64,000 nucleotides of DNA from Cryptomeria japonica (GCF_030272615.1 NC_081411.1:182860977-182924976), one strand, 5' to 3'. Shown: positions 48,415 to 59,475, numbered from the stretch's first letter. Made by a program: numbers and translations. Notes: generated from the sequence alone by a model not told the origin.

Positions 48415-49390
48415 ATGAATATGTAGCTACATTTTGCATAAATGTCAACCAAAACATTTGCAACTGCCTAGGAGAAAATTTGTCTATCCTTTATGCTTTG
48501 TTGGATGTCCATACACTGTTCGAAAGACACAGGCTGGGAAGATGCTGGCAAAAGTTGTAAAATATAGCATTATACCTACCAATTACATTTTATTGCAAAG
48601 TCTTTAAAGCGTTTTCGAAAAATCCATTTTGTCAATATCTTGCGGTCAAGGCATTCCATGAGAACATAATTTATTTGAGGCATTCTGTCAAACAGTTCAC
48701 GTGCCTTCTCAATGAGTTCGCATTTTGTATATCTTGCAATACTGACATTCTGTCAAACAGTTCGCATCCCTTGTCTGTGCTTACACTTTCTACATACACG
48801 TCTAGCAAGGCAGTTGCAGCTACAGCATTTGACAAAATTCCTCTACCTTTTATCCAAGTATGGATGCCTATACGATGTTCCAAAGCTCCCATTTTCTTAT
48901 ACGCTCGGGGAATGCTGGCAAAGACTGAGTCTGGCTTTACAACCTGTCAATGGCATTTTGGTAAAAGATTACTTGTTTGCATACACGTCTAACAGGCAGT
49001 TGCAGTTGCTCCCAATTTGGCACAGGCTGGAAGGATGATGGAAAAGCTTGTCAGGTCTGGCTTTACACCCTGTCAATCACATTTTTATAGAAAGTTTCTA
49101 AAGCCTTATAACAATTGCACCTGATCAAACAGTTCATGTGCGTTGTCTATGCTTCCACAGTTTGCATAAATGTCTACTCGAGCATTTCCAACTCTAATAT
49201 CTGAAAGTAATGCCTCTTCCAGTATAGTTTGATGGATGGGACAGACTCTGACAACGGGAATGTTGGGTTCGCATTGGAAGCTAGGTCGTCTCCCGTTCGT
49301 CCTTGGTTGCTGAGTTGAGTTGATGCCTACGGAGCCATAGGACAGATGTAAGAGGTAAGGGACAGGGGTATAGGGGTATTCTTCTATAAA
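48415..49390 (-). pseudogene. PPR protein pseudogene, copy 2 (inverted)
   Basis: Minus-strand counterpart of 39929-41015. Readable repeat parts are I-H-Q-T-I-L-E-E-A-L-L-S-D-I-R-V-G-N-A then V-D-I-Y-A-N-C-G-S-I-D-N-A-H-E-L-F-D (49106-49396), K-M-G-A-L-E-H-R-I-G-I-H (about 48880), C-E-L-F-D-R-M-S-V, and V-L-V-D-I-Y-A-K-C near 48440. Stops and shifts are many. Compared with copy 1 it lacks a block between the first exon-like part and the I-H-Q-T unit but extends further at its 3' side. The two copies descend from one PPR gene and were already pseudogenised or decayed separately. Confidence 0.85.
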
Positions 49391-49405
49391 AATCATCTAC
49401 TAATA

Positions 49406-49854
49406 TGAAGAACATATGCAATAATTACAACCAGTACATAACAACACATTTAATTGATTTACCCACATCATAAAGTCTAAACATCCATATTAGGAGAGAT
49501 ATGATAAAAATTATACTACTCGGAACATGATTTCATGGCATCTCGAAAATCATGTATCACATCAACCATGTGGATAAATATATTATAGAAAGACAACCAT
49601 ATCATATCATATAAGAAGGTAACCAATATGAAAGATCCATGAGCAACATAGAATAAAGGGGTTCGCATAAGACATCTAACATGAGTAACATGATAAAAAC
49701 AGGTGTTCACTCACACTATAACCATCTAAAGTATAACATCACATAATCTAGCATAATGTCTATAACTTGAAATAAAAAGATCCATAGCATAATGCCTATC
49801 ACCATAACCCTACTAAAAGCCATCACTACGTGGTAATTGGGGAAGGGCCTAACA
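49406..49854 (-). repeat. Gypsy 3' LTR fragment
   Basis: The minus strand starts TGTTAGGCCCTTCCCC right after the purine tract CCTAGGGGGGAGGA (49855-49868). The far end is uncertain: PPR-related DNA begins at about 49390, so the LTR is either short or truncated. The 49406 border is a guess at a terminal CA. Confidence 0.55.
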
Positions 49855-49868
49855 TCCTCCCCCCTAGG

Positions 49869-51330
49869 AATGGGCTTCCTCCTTGAAGTCCTCAAATTGG
49901 TGATGATATTGTGCCCTCATCTAGGAGGTTTCCTCCCAAGTAGCTAATGCCTCATCATAACTGTCCATTGTATCTTTACCTAGTCCAGTGCATGCCGGTG
50001 AAGAGCTAGGGATCTTCATGCCAAGATTTGGAATGGCTCCAATCCTAGCTAGTCTCCCTCCTGCACCTGTAAGGAGGTGCAATCCAAAATATGAAAACTA
50101 TCATAAACATAGCGCCTCAACATAGAAGCATGAAGCACATTGTGGGTGTGTGATTGGCTAGGTGGCAAGGCTAGACAATAAGCTACATGACCAACACTCT
50201 AAAGGATCTCAAAAGGTCCCACAAATCGAGGTGCTATCTTAGAGCCCTTTCCATAATGGATAGGACTCATATGAGGTTTCACTCTTAAGAAAACATGATC
50301 TTCACGTCAAAGTTGTGATCAACCTTCTTTGCATCTACATACTTCTTATGTCTATCCTCTACATACTTCTTATGTCTATCCTGAGCCTGATGTAGTCTAT
50401 TTCTAATTAGAGCAACCTATCTCTCCATATCCTATACCATCTCAGAACTAAGAGAAACTCTATCCTCTAGTTGGTCCCAACTCTATGGAGTCCTGTAGGG
50501 TCTGCCATAAAGAGCCTGATATGGTGCCATGTCAAAAGAACTGTGATAAATGTTATTATAATAAAACTCAACCAATCCAATACAATCCTTCCACCTAGAT
50601 TGTTGATACATCACATACATCTTGAGCATGTCTTATAATACCTAATCCATCCTCTTTATCTATCCATCAATTTCAAGATGATACGTCGTACTGAAGTTCA
50701 ATTGGGTGCCCATAGCCTATTGTGATGAACTCCAAAATGCCAAAGCCAACACTAGATTCCTATCTGATATGATCTTATGAGACAATTCATGAAGTTTAAC
50801 AACATCCCTAAAGAAATTTTGTGCCACAACTGATGTTTTATATGAAGAGATGACCGAAGAAAAATACTTATCCATCAGCAACATAATGACATCATGGCAT
50901 CGAGTAGACATAGGTAAAACAACTATGAAATCCATAAAGATGGTATCCCATTTCCATTCTGGTATCAAGTGAGGCTAGAGGAGACTTTCTAGATGGTGAT
51001 GCTTTGCCTTCACTCGCTGACATTCCCAATAGCTAATAACAAACTTGGTGATATCTCATCACATACTGGCCCAATAGTATCATTGGTGGAAGTCTACATA
51101 CATTTTATTAACCCTAGGGTGTGTTGCATATGGTGCTCAATGGGCCTCAGTCAATATCAAAATACGGATTTCAGCATCATGTAGAATGTAGATTTCTCCC
51201 CTATGTTGCAATAAAGCATCAAAATCCAAAGTATATCCTGAATGCGTTTCCTCCAGGGCCCCATCTAATTGAATCTATTGTTGAACCTCTATGTATCACT
51301 CATCATGTGGCAATAGCCTGAGTATATAGG
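49869..51330 (-). pseudogene. Gypsy integrase and C-terminal domain (decayed)
   Basis: Minus-strand pieces: zinc-binding part with Y-Y-W-A-S-M and C-Q-R-V-K-A-K-H (about 51020-51110); core with I-P-E-W-K-W-D, M-D-F-I-V-V-L-P and S-H-K-I-I-S-D-R-N (50717-50968); W-K-D-C-I-G-L-V-E-F-Y-Y-N-N (about 50590); the G-R-P-Y-R-T-P motif (about 50495). A duplicated D-R-H-K-K-Y-V block lies at about 50340-50390 (26-bp tandem repeat in DNA). A C-terminal A-T-W-E-E piece (about 49945) has the usual end of a chromodomain-type tail. Multiple stops are present. Confidence 0.85.
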
Positions 51331-51393
51331 ACCTCAAATCTCAACATATTGTCATAGCCATCAACTCATGGTGTCACCTCCTAAGGGCATCAA

Positions 51394-52508
51394 TGTTGGC
51401 ATTTTGATGATGTTTGTACTTAGTTGTGATTGTCATTGATAGACACACACTTATTTGTTGTATGAGTTATTCTCAACTGGTAGTATGTGATGTATTGTTC
51501 AAACCGGTATTATATGCCAATGCATGCATAGTCTTTCTTTGTAGAAGACTATTGGTGTTTGCAGAATGATCTTATCAGTCAAAGCATGACCGAGGACCTC
51601 AAGCACTACAAGGATCCCAAGCGGCAACCAATCTTTTTAAGATCAGAACACTATGTTCTAGTTTACCAGTCTTTGTTTGTCAACCGGTAATCGGTATACT
51701 TTGTTTTGTTAACCAACAAACTTGTAAAGTGTGATGAGTTATCATCCACTGACACCAAGGCGGTGATTTTGTGTCGTGTTACAATTGTGTCTAGATGCAT
51801 TGTACCTAGGAAATTGTAATCCAATCTCATTGGACCAACATGAAATCATATTCCTATATGAGGACATCATGTCTAGGGTTTTGTGGGTGAAGTGTGTTGT
51901 GTAAGAAGATTAGGTCTTTGTAAAAAGTATCTTGCGATAGAGATTGAACGTGCGAAGGACAAAAGAAAGAAGTAATTCTGCAATGCATTAACAGAGAAAA
52001 ATCAAGGATCTAACTAAGCATTTTGTGCTACTTTGTAGATCACTTACCTGTTGATTACTAATCTCTTCGACAAGTCAGAAACCCTTAACCCGATAGGCTC
52101 AGTTAAGCGTGTTCTAAATCCTCTAACAAGGTGGTTCACATTTGTGATTTGAAATCCTTTAACAGGGTAGTCTTTAACAGGACTTATCTCCTAACAGAGA
52201 TTAGGATTCCTAACAGGATCTATTCTGGTGAAGAACATTGTAAGGCCTTAACCAGTCTGGTTGCTATTCTGCAGATAGTAGACTTGTGAGTTTTACAGAT
52301 CGTGGTTTTTCCCATTTGGGTTTCCACATCAAAACATCTTGTGTTATGGTGATTATGTTATTCTAGGTGAATGCCTTATTTTCTTTTTGGCTTGTTTGTG
52401 TATTAACTAGTTTGTTATTTAAAAGGCTATACCGGTCTGCTGTAAAATTGCTAGTGTTTGGTAAGGTTTTTGGGTATACTAATTCACCCCCCCTCTTAGT
52501 AATCATCA
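51394..52508 (+). repeat. Copia-like element, 5' LTR
   Basis: Aligns with 56129-57246 at high identity (long identical runs, for example TATGAGTTATTCTCAAC and AACACTATGTTC). It is followed by AC and then the primer site. Confidence 0.92.
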
Positions 52509-52510
52509 AC

Positions 52511-52523
52511 TGGTATCAGAGCC
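52511..52523 (+). promoter_or_regulatory. Primer binding site (initiator Met tRNA)
   Basis: TGGTATCAGAGCC, an exact complement to the 3' end of plant initiator-Met tRNA, two bases after the LTR. Confidence 0.95.
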
Positions 52524-52558
52524 AACCTTTCTTTAAGTCTAACAACTTGAAAGGAGAT

Positions 52559-53863
52559 ATGGGGGAATATAGCATGAGGGAACTCACTCACCGTCTGGCT
52601 GAATCTGAGAGAGCCTATGATGAACTTAAGGTCAAGCATAAAGCCACTTTAGCCAAAAGAAGAGAACTTGCTGAGAAAATGCTAGAAATTACTAAAAACA
52701 ACTCTTCTGATGAAGTAGACATGGATGCCTTAGTCGAAGAAGTGGAGAAACTGAATGAGTCCAAAACTAACCTGAGGAGGGAGCTAGAAGGACTGACCAT
52801 TAGGATGAGTCAAGAACTGGAAAACCGAAGAAAAGATGAGGATCTAGTGAAGGACAAGGAGAACGAGATCTTTAAGTTGAATCAAGAAATTGGTACCATT
52901 ACCGCTTATCAACAAGAAAGTAAGGAAGAGAAAGAACAAATGCAAGCAAAACTCAATGCAGCCATTTCTCATAATGAAACCCTAATGAAGACCAATGAAG
53001 CTCTTTCCAAAGAACTTGCTGAGATGAAGGAGATACTTGCAAAGTTCAAACGGAGCGCTACAAAATTGGATCAAAAGTTGGAATCAATGAAGCCATCAAG
53101 GGATACCACTAGACTTGGTTTCTCTACATATAAGAAAGGTGAATCCTCTGGAACCAAGATTGATGCACCAAAAGAGAAACTAGTACCTGAGAATAACAGC
53201 AAAAGCAAAGGTAAGTCAAAGTTCAAACCTATATGCTTTAAATGTCATAAGGAAGGACATACTTCCAATGTATGTAGGAGATAGGCTTATAATAATTTCC
53301 CTTACATGCAAAACAATATGTATAACCACAAGGCTAGAACTGGTAGATTTAATGGTCATTTTTATGCATGCAACAAGTTTGGCCATAGATCTTTTGAGTG
53401 CAGATCAGTTATGAACAACCCTAGAGGTTATGCACCGAGATAAAAAGTAGTTGTCCAAGAACCTGTTATGAACCGGAACTCAAACCATTCTAGAACCTAT
53501 GACCATTGGTCAAATGATTATGGAGTCACAAACGGTTGGAGAGCAACCTGTGAGATCTATCGTAGTAGCAGTCACACTGCTACAACATGTAGGAGAAAGA
53601 ATGGAAACGTGAATACCAGACCATGGAGAGCATCTGATATGGTATGCTATCATTGTCACAAGCCGGGACATCTTGCCTGCCTACGCAAACTAAGACAGAA
53701 TCCATCAGAAGACAAACCGATAGACCCAGAAGGTAAAGGAAAGGTTGATGTTGAAACCACTTGGGTAGATATGAATAAAAATTGGAAAAAGAAATCTAAA
53801 GAGAAGCCACAAGATGTACTAGTTTCCTCACCTAGTGTGGAGACCCCTGAATCGGCAAATTGA
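52559..53863 (+). pseudogene. gag: Gag-like protein: coiled coil plus four zinc-knuckle modules
   Basis: Start chosen at 52559 (M-G-E-Y-S-M-R-E), just inside the element. The longer open frame from 52367 lies in the LTR. One frame runs to 53863 with only two stops, TAG at 53282 and TAA at about 53441. Residues 1-170 are charged and heptad-like (long coiled coil). Knuckle 1, C-F-K-C-H-K-E-G-H-T-S-N-V-C (53234-53275), is intact. Knuckle 2 (53363-53401) has Tyr for the first Cys; knuckle 3 (53549-53590) has Tyr for the second Cys; knuckle 4 (from 53645) lacks the last Cys in register. Each loss is explained by a single base change. Four knuckles is unusual for Copia gag, which has one or two. 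The usual UBN2 capsid part was not seen. Confidence 0.75.
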
Positions 53864-54294
53864 CCTTCAAAAAGCTTAAGGGGGAACATATCAGTAAAGT
53901 GCTTTTATTGGTATTCGTTACCTGTCAGCCGACAAAAGAAATGAAGTCATAAAAGGTAAAATTAGGGTTTGTACCCTATCCGTGATGCATTTACTATGGT
54001 AGGTAGGAGCATGTATAAAGGTGACTCTTGTAGTCATTTTTACTTACCTATTTTCGAAGAAGCATTTTTCTAACTTGAGTAGTGCAACAAAAGCAATCAA
54101 ATCTTGCATTCGAAGAAATCCAGAAAGAAATCTTGTGCAAGACCCAGCAATTATGTCAAGTTATCCAGAGTGGATGTCAGAGTGGTAAAGAAAGATTTTG
54201 GTGAAGTGTGTTGTGCTCAATATTGGCAAACCCTAGTTCAGAGTGAAAAGGTATTTTTCGTCGAATCACTCTTATCATTCGGAATCAGTTAGAC
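53864..54294 (+). other. Spacer between gag-like ORF and ORF2
   Basis: About 430 bp with no coding assignment. GGGGGAACATATC near 53880 is purine-rich and could be an internal purine tract. The stretch 54060-54290 looks like an untranslated leader, ending at the ORF2 start ATGGATTCTACATCC. Confidence 0.45.
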
Positions 54295-56088
54295 ATGGAT
54301 TCTACATCCAAAGTCTCTTCTAGTTCTTCCGCACCTAAGGAGTCATCCAAATCTCTTAGGAAGAAGTTGAATTGCAATGCCCTATCTCAAATTCCCGTCG
54401 AAGTCATTGTTGAAGGGGATGTTTCTGCTTACATTGATTGTAGACTGGAAGACCTAGGGTCTCTAGTGATTCACTCCTAGTTGAGTTTGTTCTATGGAGA
54501 AGATAAGAAGATTAAACCGGGGTACAGTGTGATCGAGAAGAGGAATTTCTACAATGCAACATATTTTCTTGAGGAATTCACATAAGATCATATAAGAATT
54601 ATTCTTAGTAGGGTTCATGGTGACAAGATGTATCTTGAGTGAACCCACGATATCACACTGGAGGCAATCCATGCCATGACCGGTTTCCACAATATTGGAG
54701 AAGTCCCTATTCTGTGTAAGACCACAAAAGCTAAAGTGGAAAATCTCACCGGTTTTGTGAGCAACAAGCGGGTAATGATTGTCAACACCATAAGAGATGA
54801 CTTGGTGAAGTATGTGTGCATGGTGATTGGGTATAGAGTATTCTATGTGAGCAGAATGAATTATGCTTCTACAACTGTGGTGCATGTCGCTTATCAAATG
54901 ATCAAGGAAGATGCAGAGTACGACTTGTGTACCTGCATGCAGAAACAACTCATGGAGAATTTGAAATCCATCGAAGAGGACAAGGAACTAAGGTTCAAGT
55001 TTGGTCAAGTACTTGTCAGGTTGTTTTTCTACTTTCAAGGGTATTTTCTTGGAGTTGGTGATGTTCAATGGTCAAGTGACCTATTAGTTACAAGACAAAA
55101 CAAGGAGAGTCTGCAAGCAGTGGGATCTACTCATCCAGAGACTCTGAATAGTTATTTTGATGAGTTTAGATTGAAGATGAACCAGAGAACAAGGCTATCA
55201 AGTGACCTGGTTAAGAAGTATGAAGATGATATTTGTTTCACGATCAAAGTGGATCATTGCATAATGGAAGTGGTTGAGCCAAGAAAAGAGGAAGTTGAGC
55301 CTATGGGCTATGAAGTGGTGAACGATATACTCATTGGATATTCCTCTACCCTACTTGCTTCAACACTTGATCTAAAGAAGAAGAGGACCGGTACCTACTC
55401 TAAGAGGGTTAATGCTGCTGAAGTACTAAAGTAGAAGAAGAGGAAAGGTATGCCATCAGCATCGGCACTGGTTACATCTACTGCTAGTCCAAAAGTGACC
55501 AAGAGGTCACTAGCCAAGAAGAAATCAGAGGCTATTCCACCAAAGGTATTTGAGAGGAAGAGGAAAACCAAGAACGAAGCACAGGATTCAGAAGACATTG
55601 AATCGGAAGCTGAAATATCGGGTAAGAAGACCAAGCTAACTGGTAATGTACTTGTAACCCCTGCACCGATAAATATGCACATTGCTTCTTACAAGCTTAT
55701 GACACATTATCAAAGGACTATAAAGAATATTAGAAGAAATATTATTGATGATCTAAAAGATTATTTTGATGATCTTAACAATATAGAAAAGAAAGAGGTA
55801 GAGAAATAACTCATTAAGTATTTATGTGATAATGATCAGTCCCCAACCAATATTAAACTTATAGTTTCTAGTTCTTTGTATGATTCTTTGGACAATAAAT
55901 GGTGCATTGTCATTGAAAAGGAGCAAGCAATTAGGGAGCAATTTTCTGCTCAATATTTCCCAGATGCTTCCAATTATGAATTATTTGAGATTCTTGATTG
56001 GTACAAAGACATATTTTTCATGAGAAAGAGAAGACTTCAGTTACTTGGAGGTAAAATCTCTAAAATAGAAAAGGACACTCATCTGTAG
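54295..56088 (+). pseudogene. ORF2 of unknown function in a non-autonomous element
   Basis: A single frame spans 54295-56088 (about 598 codons) with five in-frame stops (TAG 54478, TAA about 54583, TGA about 54640, TAG 55432, TAA 55807). No frameshift was noted between the open pieces, which all share the frame. Order: Ser/Lys-rich start, a helical central part with H-D-I-T-L-E-A-I-H-A-M-T-G-F-H (about 54646-54690), a long helical region to about 55370, a Lys-rich K-K-K-R / K-R-K-R-K-T-K part (55375-55580, possible nuclear signal), then a helical end. The T-L-E-A-I-x-x-M-T-G-F motif recalls proteins annotated as putative plant transposon domain, which I offer as a hint only. It is not a polymerase, protease or integrase. 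Confidence 0.6.
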
Positions 56089-56128
56089 GCTCAAGAAGCT
56101 GTCAAGATGCAAAAGGTATCCTGGAGAT

Positions 56129-57246
56129 TGTTGGCATTTTGATGATGTTTGTACTTAGTTGTGATTGTCATTGATCGACACACACTTATTTATTGTATGA
56201 GTTATTCTCAACCGGTAGTATGTGATGTATTGTTAAAACCGGTATTATATGCCAATGTATGCATAGTCTTTGTTTGTAGAAGACTATCAGTGTTTGTAGA
56301 AGGATCTTACCGGTCAAAGAATGACCGAGGACCTCAAGCGGTATGAGGACCCCAAGTGGCAGCCAATATTTTTAAGATCAGAACACTATGTTCCAGTTTA
56401 CCAGTCTTTGTTTGTAAACTGGTAATCGGTATACTTTGTTTTGTTAAAGGCAAACTTGTAAAGTGTGATGAGTTATCATCCACTAACACTGAGGCAGTGA
56501 TTATGTGTCGTGTTACAATTATGTCTAGATGCATTGTACCTAGGAAATTGTAATCCAATCGCATTGGACCAACATGAAATTTGATTCCTATATGAGGACA
56601 TCATGTCTAGGATTTTGTGGGTGAAATGTGTTGTGTAAGAAGATTAGGTATTTGCAAAAAGTATCTTGCGACAAAGATTGAACGTGTGAAGGATAGAAGA
56701 CTGAAGTAATGCTGCAATGCATTAACAAAGAGCAATCAAGGATCTAACTAAGAATTTTGTGCTACTTTGTAGATCACTTACTTTTTTATTACTAATGTCT
56801 TCGACAAGTCAGAAACCCTTAACCGGGTAGGCTCAGTTAATCCTATTCTAAATCCTCTAACAAGGTGGTTCACAGTTGTGGATCTGAAATCCTTTAATAG
56901 GGTAGTCTTTAATAGGACTTATCTACCAACAGAGATCAAGATTCCTAACAGGATCTGTTCTAGTGAAGAACATTGTAAGGCCTTAACTAGTCTGGTTGCT
57001 ATTCTGCAGATAGTAGACTTGTGAGTTTTACTCACCATGGTTTTTCCCATTTGGGTTTCCATGTCAAAACATCTTGTGTTATGGTGATTGTGTAATTATG
57101 GGTAAATACTTTATTTTCTATTTGTCTTTTTTGTGTATTAACCAATTTGTTGTTTAAAAGGCTATACCGGTATGTTGTAAAATTGCTTAAGTGTTTGGTA
57201 AGGTTTTTGGGTATACTAATTCACCCTCCACTCTTAGTATTCATCA
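56129..57246 (+). repeat. Copia-like element, 3' LTR
   Basis: Partner of 51394-52508, ending CTCTTAGTATTCATCA. The purine tract before it (AAAAGGTATCCTGGAGAT) is weak. Confidence 0.92.
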
Positions 57247-57251
57247 ATGAA

Positions 57252-57984
57252 TTACCACATTCTCCTTTTCTTTGATGTACCACACATCAAAATCATACTC
57301 ACATTGGAATTCCATCCATCATTGTTGTTGAGCAATTATGTTGTGTTGTATGAAGATATATTGAAGACTATAGTGATCTTAGTGCAACTCAAAGTGATGT
57401 CCAAGAAGAAATTGTCTCCATTTGGTGAGGGAATGAACTATCGATGTGAGCTCCAAATCATGAGTAGGATAATTAATCTTGTGATTCTTGAGCTTGTGTG
57501 ACTCATAGGCTATCACCCTACCCTCCTGTATCAAGACTACAAAAACACCATCTAAGGAAGCATCAGTGAAAAATGTAAATTCCATATCAGGACCTATAAC
57601 TACTAAAATAGGAGCATTTGTGAGATGTAATTTAACAGTCTAAAATGCCCTCTCACTTTGATATGTCCCAATGAACTTCTTCCCTTTCCTCTAAAGGGAA
57701 GTGATAGGATGTGCTATCCACAAGAAACCATCTACAAACCTCCAATAATATCTTACTAGTCCCATGATATTCCTTTCCTCTGATACGTAAGTGGGTGCTA
57801 ACCACTCCACTATAACCGAAATCTTCCCTAGATCAACTACAGTACCATCGCCCGTTATGATGTACCCAAGCTACTAGATCTTTATCTAAAAGAAGAAACA
57901 TTTCACTAGATTGCAGTATAAAGCTAATGTCTCCTCAAACACTGTAATGCCTAATGCAAATTCTCCTCATGATCCTCTATGGAC
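57252..57984 (-). pseudogene. Gypsy reverse transcriptase (C-terminal half) and RNase H
   Basis: Minus-strand reading: E-D-H-E-E-N-L-H (about 57965) of the RT connection, L-G-Y-I-I-T-G, R-Y-Y-W-R-F-V-D-G-F, A-P-I-L-V, then RNase H F-F-T-D-A-S-L-D-G with V-I-A-Y-E-S and N-Y-P-T-H-D-L-E-L (57379-57585). The text is disrupted by several stops, mostly transitions. The YxDD part of RT would lie just beyond 57985 but is absent: foreign DNA starts there. The left edge is the target duplication of the Copia-like element. Confidence 0.88.
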
Positions 57985-57985
57985 C

Positions 57986-59219
57986 CACTAACTCATTTGA
58001 GGTCAAAATCTGAAGAAAAATTTCAATGAAAGTGAATTAATTTATGGTTTCGTCAGGTACCTTTCAATTTAGTGTGAGATTTTCATTTTTTTCTAAATTG
58101 GTCCCTGACATTTGTCAAAATTTTGACAAACAAGAATTTTAGTGTCTATTCTGATGTTATTTTGACAAACACTTAAAAACAACCTATTTCCAATTGGTTT
58201 ATTTTTGTTAACACTCTCTTTCTTAATTTGTGGTCAGTGGATGGCTATATAGTTTGATTCTCTAGCCAACTGTTCTAATATGTTTAATTACAGATCAATT
58301 TGATGATTCCAATTGGCACTTGAGGGTGACATAATATTGTGATTAATCCAAACATTCTTTTATAGTCAGTTGACAATGAATTTTTATGTTGTTTTAGTCT
58401 ATGATTTGAAGGCCACTGTCATCAAACTGCCCCAAAAACAATAACAGTTATAGTTTGGAGGTTTTATTTTGTTAAGTGCAGTTGTCTCTCACTTTATATT
58501 TATTGTAAAGAACCATGATTTTTATCACAAATGTAATATTTCTTAGTGTATGGAGTTGTCTGATAATGATGAACAAATGATGACTATTTAGGTCTATCCT
58601 CACATTAAACTTTAAAAGTCTGACTTCTTCCAATTTTTGGAGTCTTCCATTGTTTATAGTCCTTAAGGACCTTTTGAATGTTTCCTCAAGTGCATGTGGG
58701 AATCCATGAAAGTACCTTGACTCCCCTTGTGATCCATGTGGAAAGTGAACAATTATAATGAGCATACAAAAGTTTGTGAGTTTGACCCTTGATAGTAAGT
58801 TCACAAACTTGATTGGGTGTTGTTCTACAAAAAAGAAACATACTGGAAAAAGTTGCATTACAAGTTTTAATGTCTCTATTCCTAGAGTTTGATCCTTATG
58901 GAAAAAGTCAGAATCCAAAGTTCATATACAGTCCTTGTGAAGGTGGATTGATATCATGAGTGAATGTGTAAAGCAATATGTTTGAAGCATGATTTCATTG
59001 TTCCCTACTATCCTATTGATCAAGAGTATTATTCCTTTGAAGAACATGTTGTTCCTTTGTTCAAGCCTTGTATCCATGAAATTGGCCTTGTTATGTGTTA
59101 AATCTCGATGAGACATTGTGCCAAGAAGGCCTTGCAGGTGGGTTTGATGATTGGAGCCTTGTTTTGACAATTTATCTAAATATTCAATCTTGGTAAAGAA
59201 AAATCATTTCAAATAATAT
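57986..59219 (+). other. Inferred CACTA subterminal region
   Basis: No gene is supportable. It contains a perfect 20-bp palindrome at 58111-58130 (half-site TTTGTCAAAA) and a further TTTTGACAAACA about 40 bases downstream. CACTA elements carry short repeated subterminal motifs bound by their accessory protein, which such words could represent. Minus-strand frames at 58472-58918 and 58922-59170 match no family known to me. Confidence 0.4.
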
Positions 59220-59475
59220 TAGTGCATAACAAAATGAAGAAACACTTGCTAGATTGTGGGATAGATTGAAAAGAAAGGGTGATGGTAAATGCTATTGTCC
59301 TTGTAATAATTGCAAGGGCTTAAAGACGATAAGACTTTTAATCACAATAGCTGAGAAACATTGTAGGCAACATGGTCATGTTGAGGGGGGGCATGATTAT
59401 CGTCCACTAGTAAGTTGCTCATTATATGTCTTTATATTGATTGAATTTGTAAATTTTAATATCGTTTTAATATGA
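59220..59475 (+). pseudogene. Transposase-associated zinc-binding domain (CACTA)
   Basis: Reads W-D-R-L-K-R-K-G then C-Y-C-P-C-N-N-C-K-G-L-K, followed by a helical part with H-C-R-Q-H-G-H. This matches the short N-terminal domain (C-P-C-x-x-C) found before TNP2-type transposases in plants. The ORF then runs into intron-like T-rich DNA. Confidence 0.7.

Larger units (their letters stand above)
51394..57246 (+). mobile_element. Copia-like non-autonomous element with multi-knuckle gag and unknown ORF2
   Basis: LTRs 51394-52508 and 56129-57246 (about 1.12 kb each) start TGTTGGCATTTTGATGATG and end ATCATCA / TTCATCA. Flanks are ATCAA (51389-51393) and ATGAA (57247-57251), one mismatch. A perfect primer site TGGTATCAGAGCC lies at 52511-52523. 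Inside are a gag-like ORF with a coiled-coil and four zinc-knuckle modules, and a second ORF of about 598 codons. No protease, integrase, RT or RNase H is present. It inserted into the Gypsy pol between RNase H and integrase. It would depend on enzymes from a relative. Confidence 0.88.
49406..57985 (-). mobile_element. Gypsy (chromovirus-like) remnant, split by a nested element
   Basis: Minus-strand order is RT/RNase H (57984-57252), then integrase (about 51330-50430), then a C-terminal part, a purine tract and the start of a 3' LTR (49854 downward). The order RT-RNase H-integrase is diagnostic of Ty3/Gypsy. The middle is occupied by the Copia-like element 51394-57246, with target duplication ATCAA/ATGAA. 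Everything upstream of mid-RT, including gag, is absent at the right side, where CACTA-type DNA starts at 57986. Confidence 0.85.

Noticed and set aside
52367-52558. Upstream extension of the gag-like ORF into the 5' LTR
   Set aside because: Would start inside the LTR and run through the primer site; the ATG at 52559 just after the primer site is the sensible start.
58472-59170. Two minus-strand frames (148 and 82 codons) before the CACTA transposase
   Set aside because: No family match and opposite to the transposase; kept as non-coding subterminal DNA.
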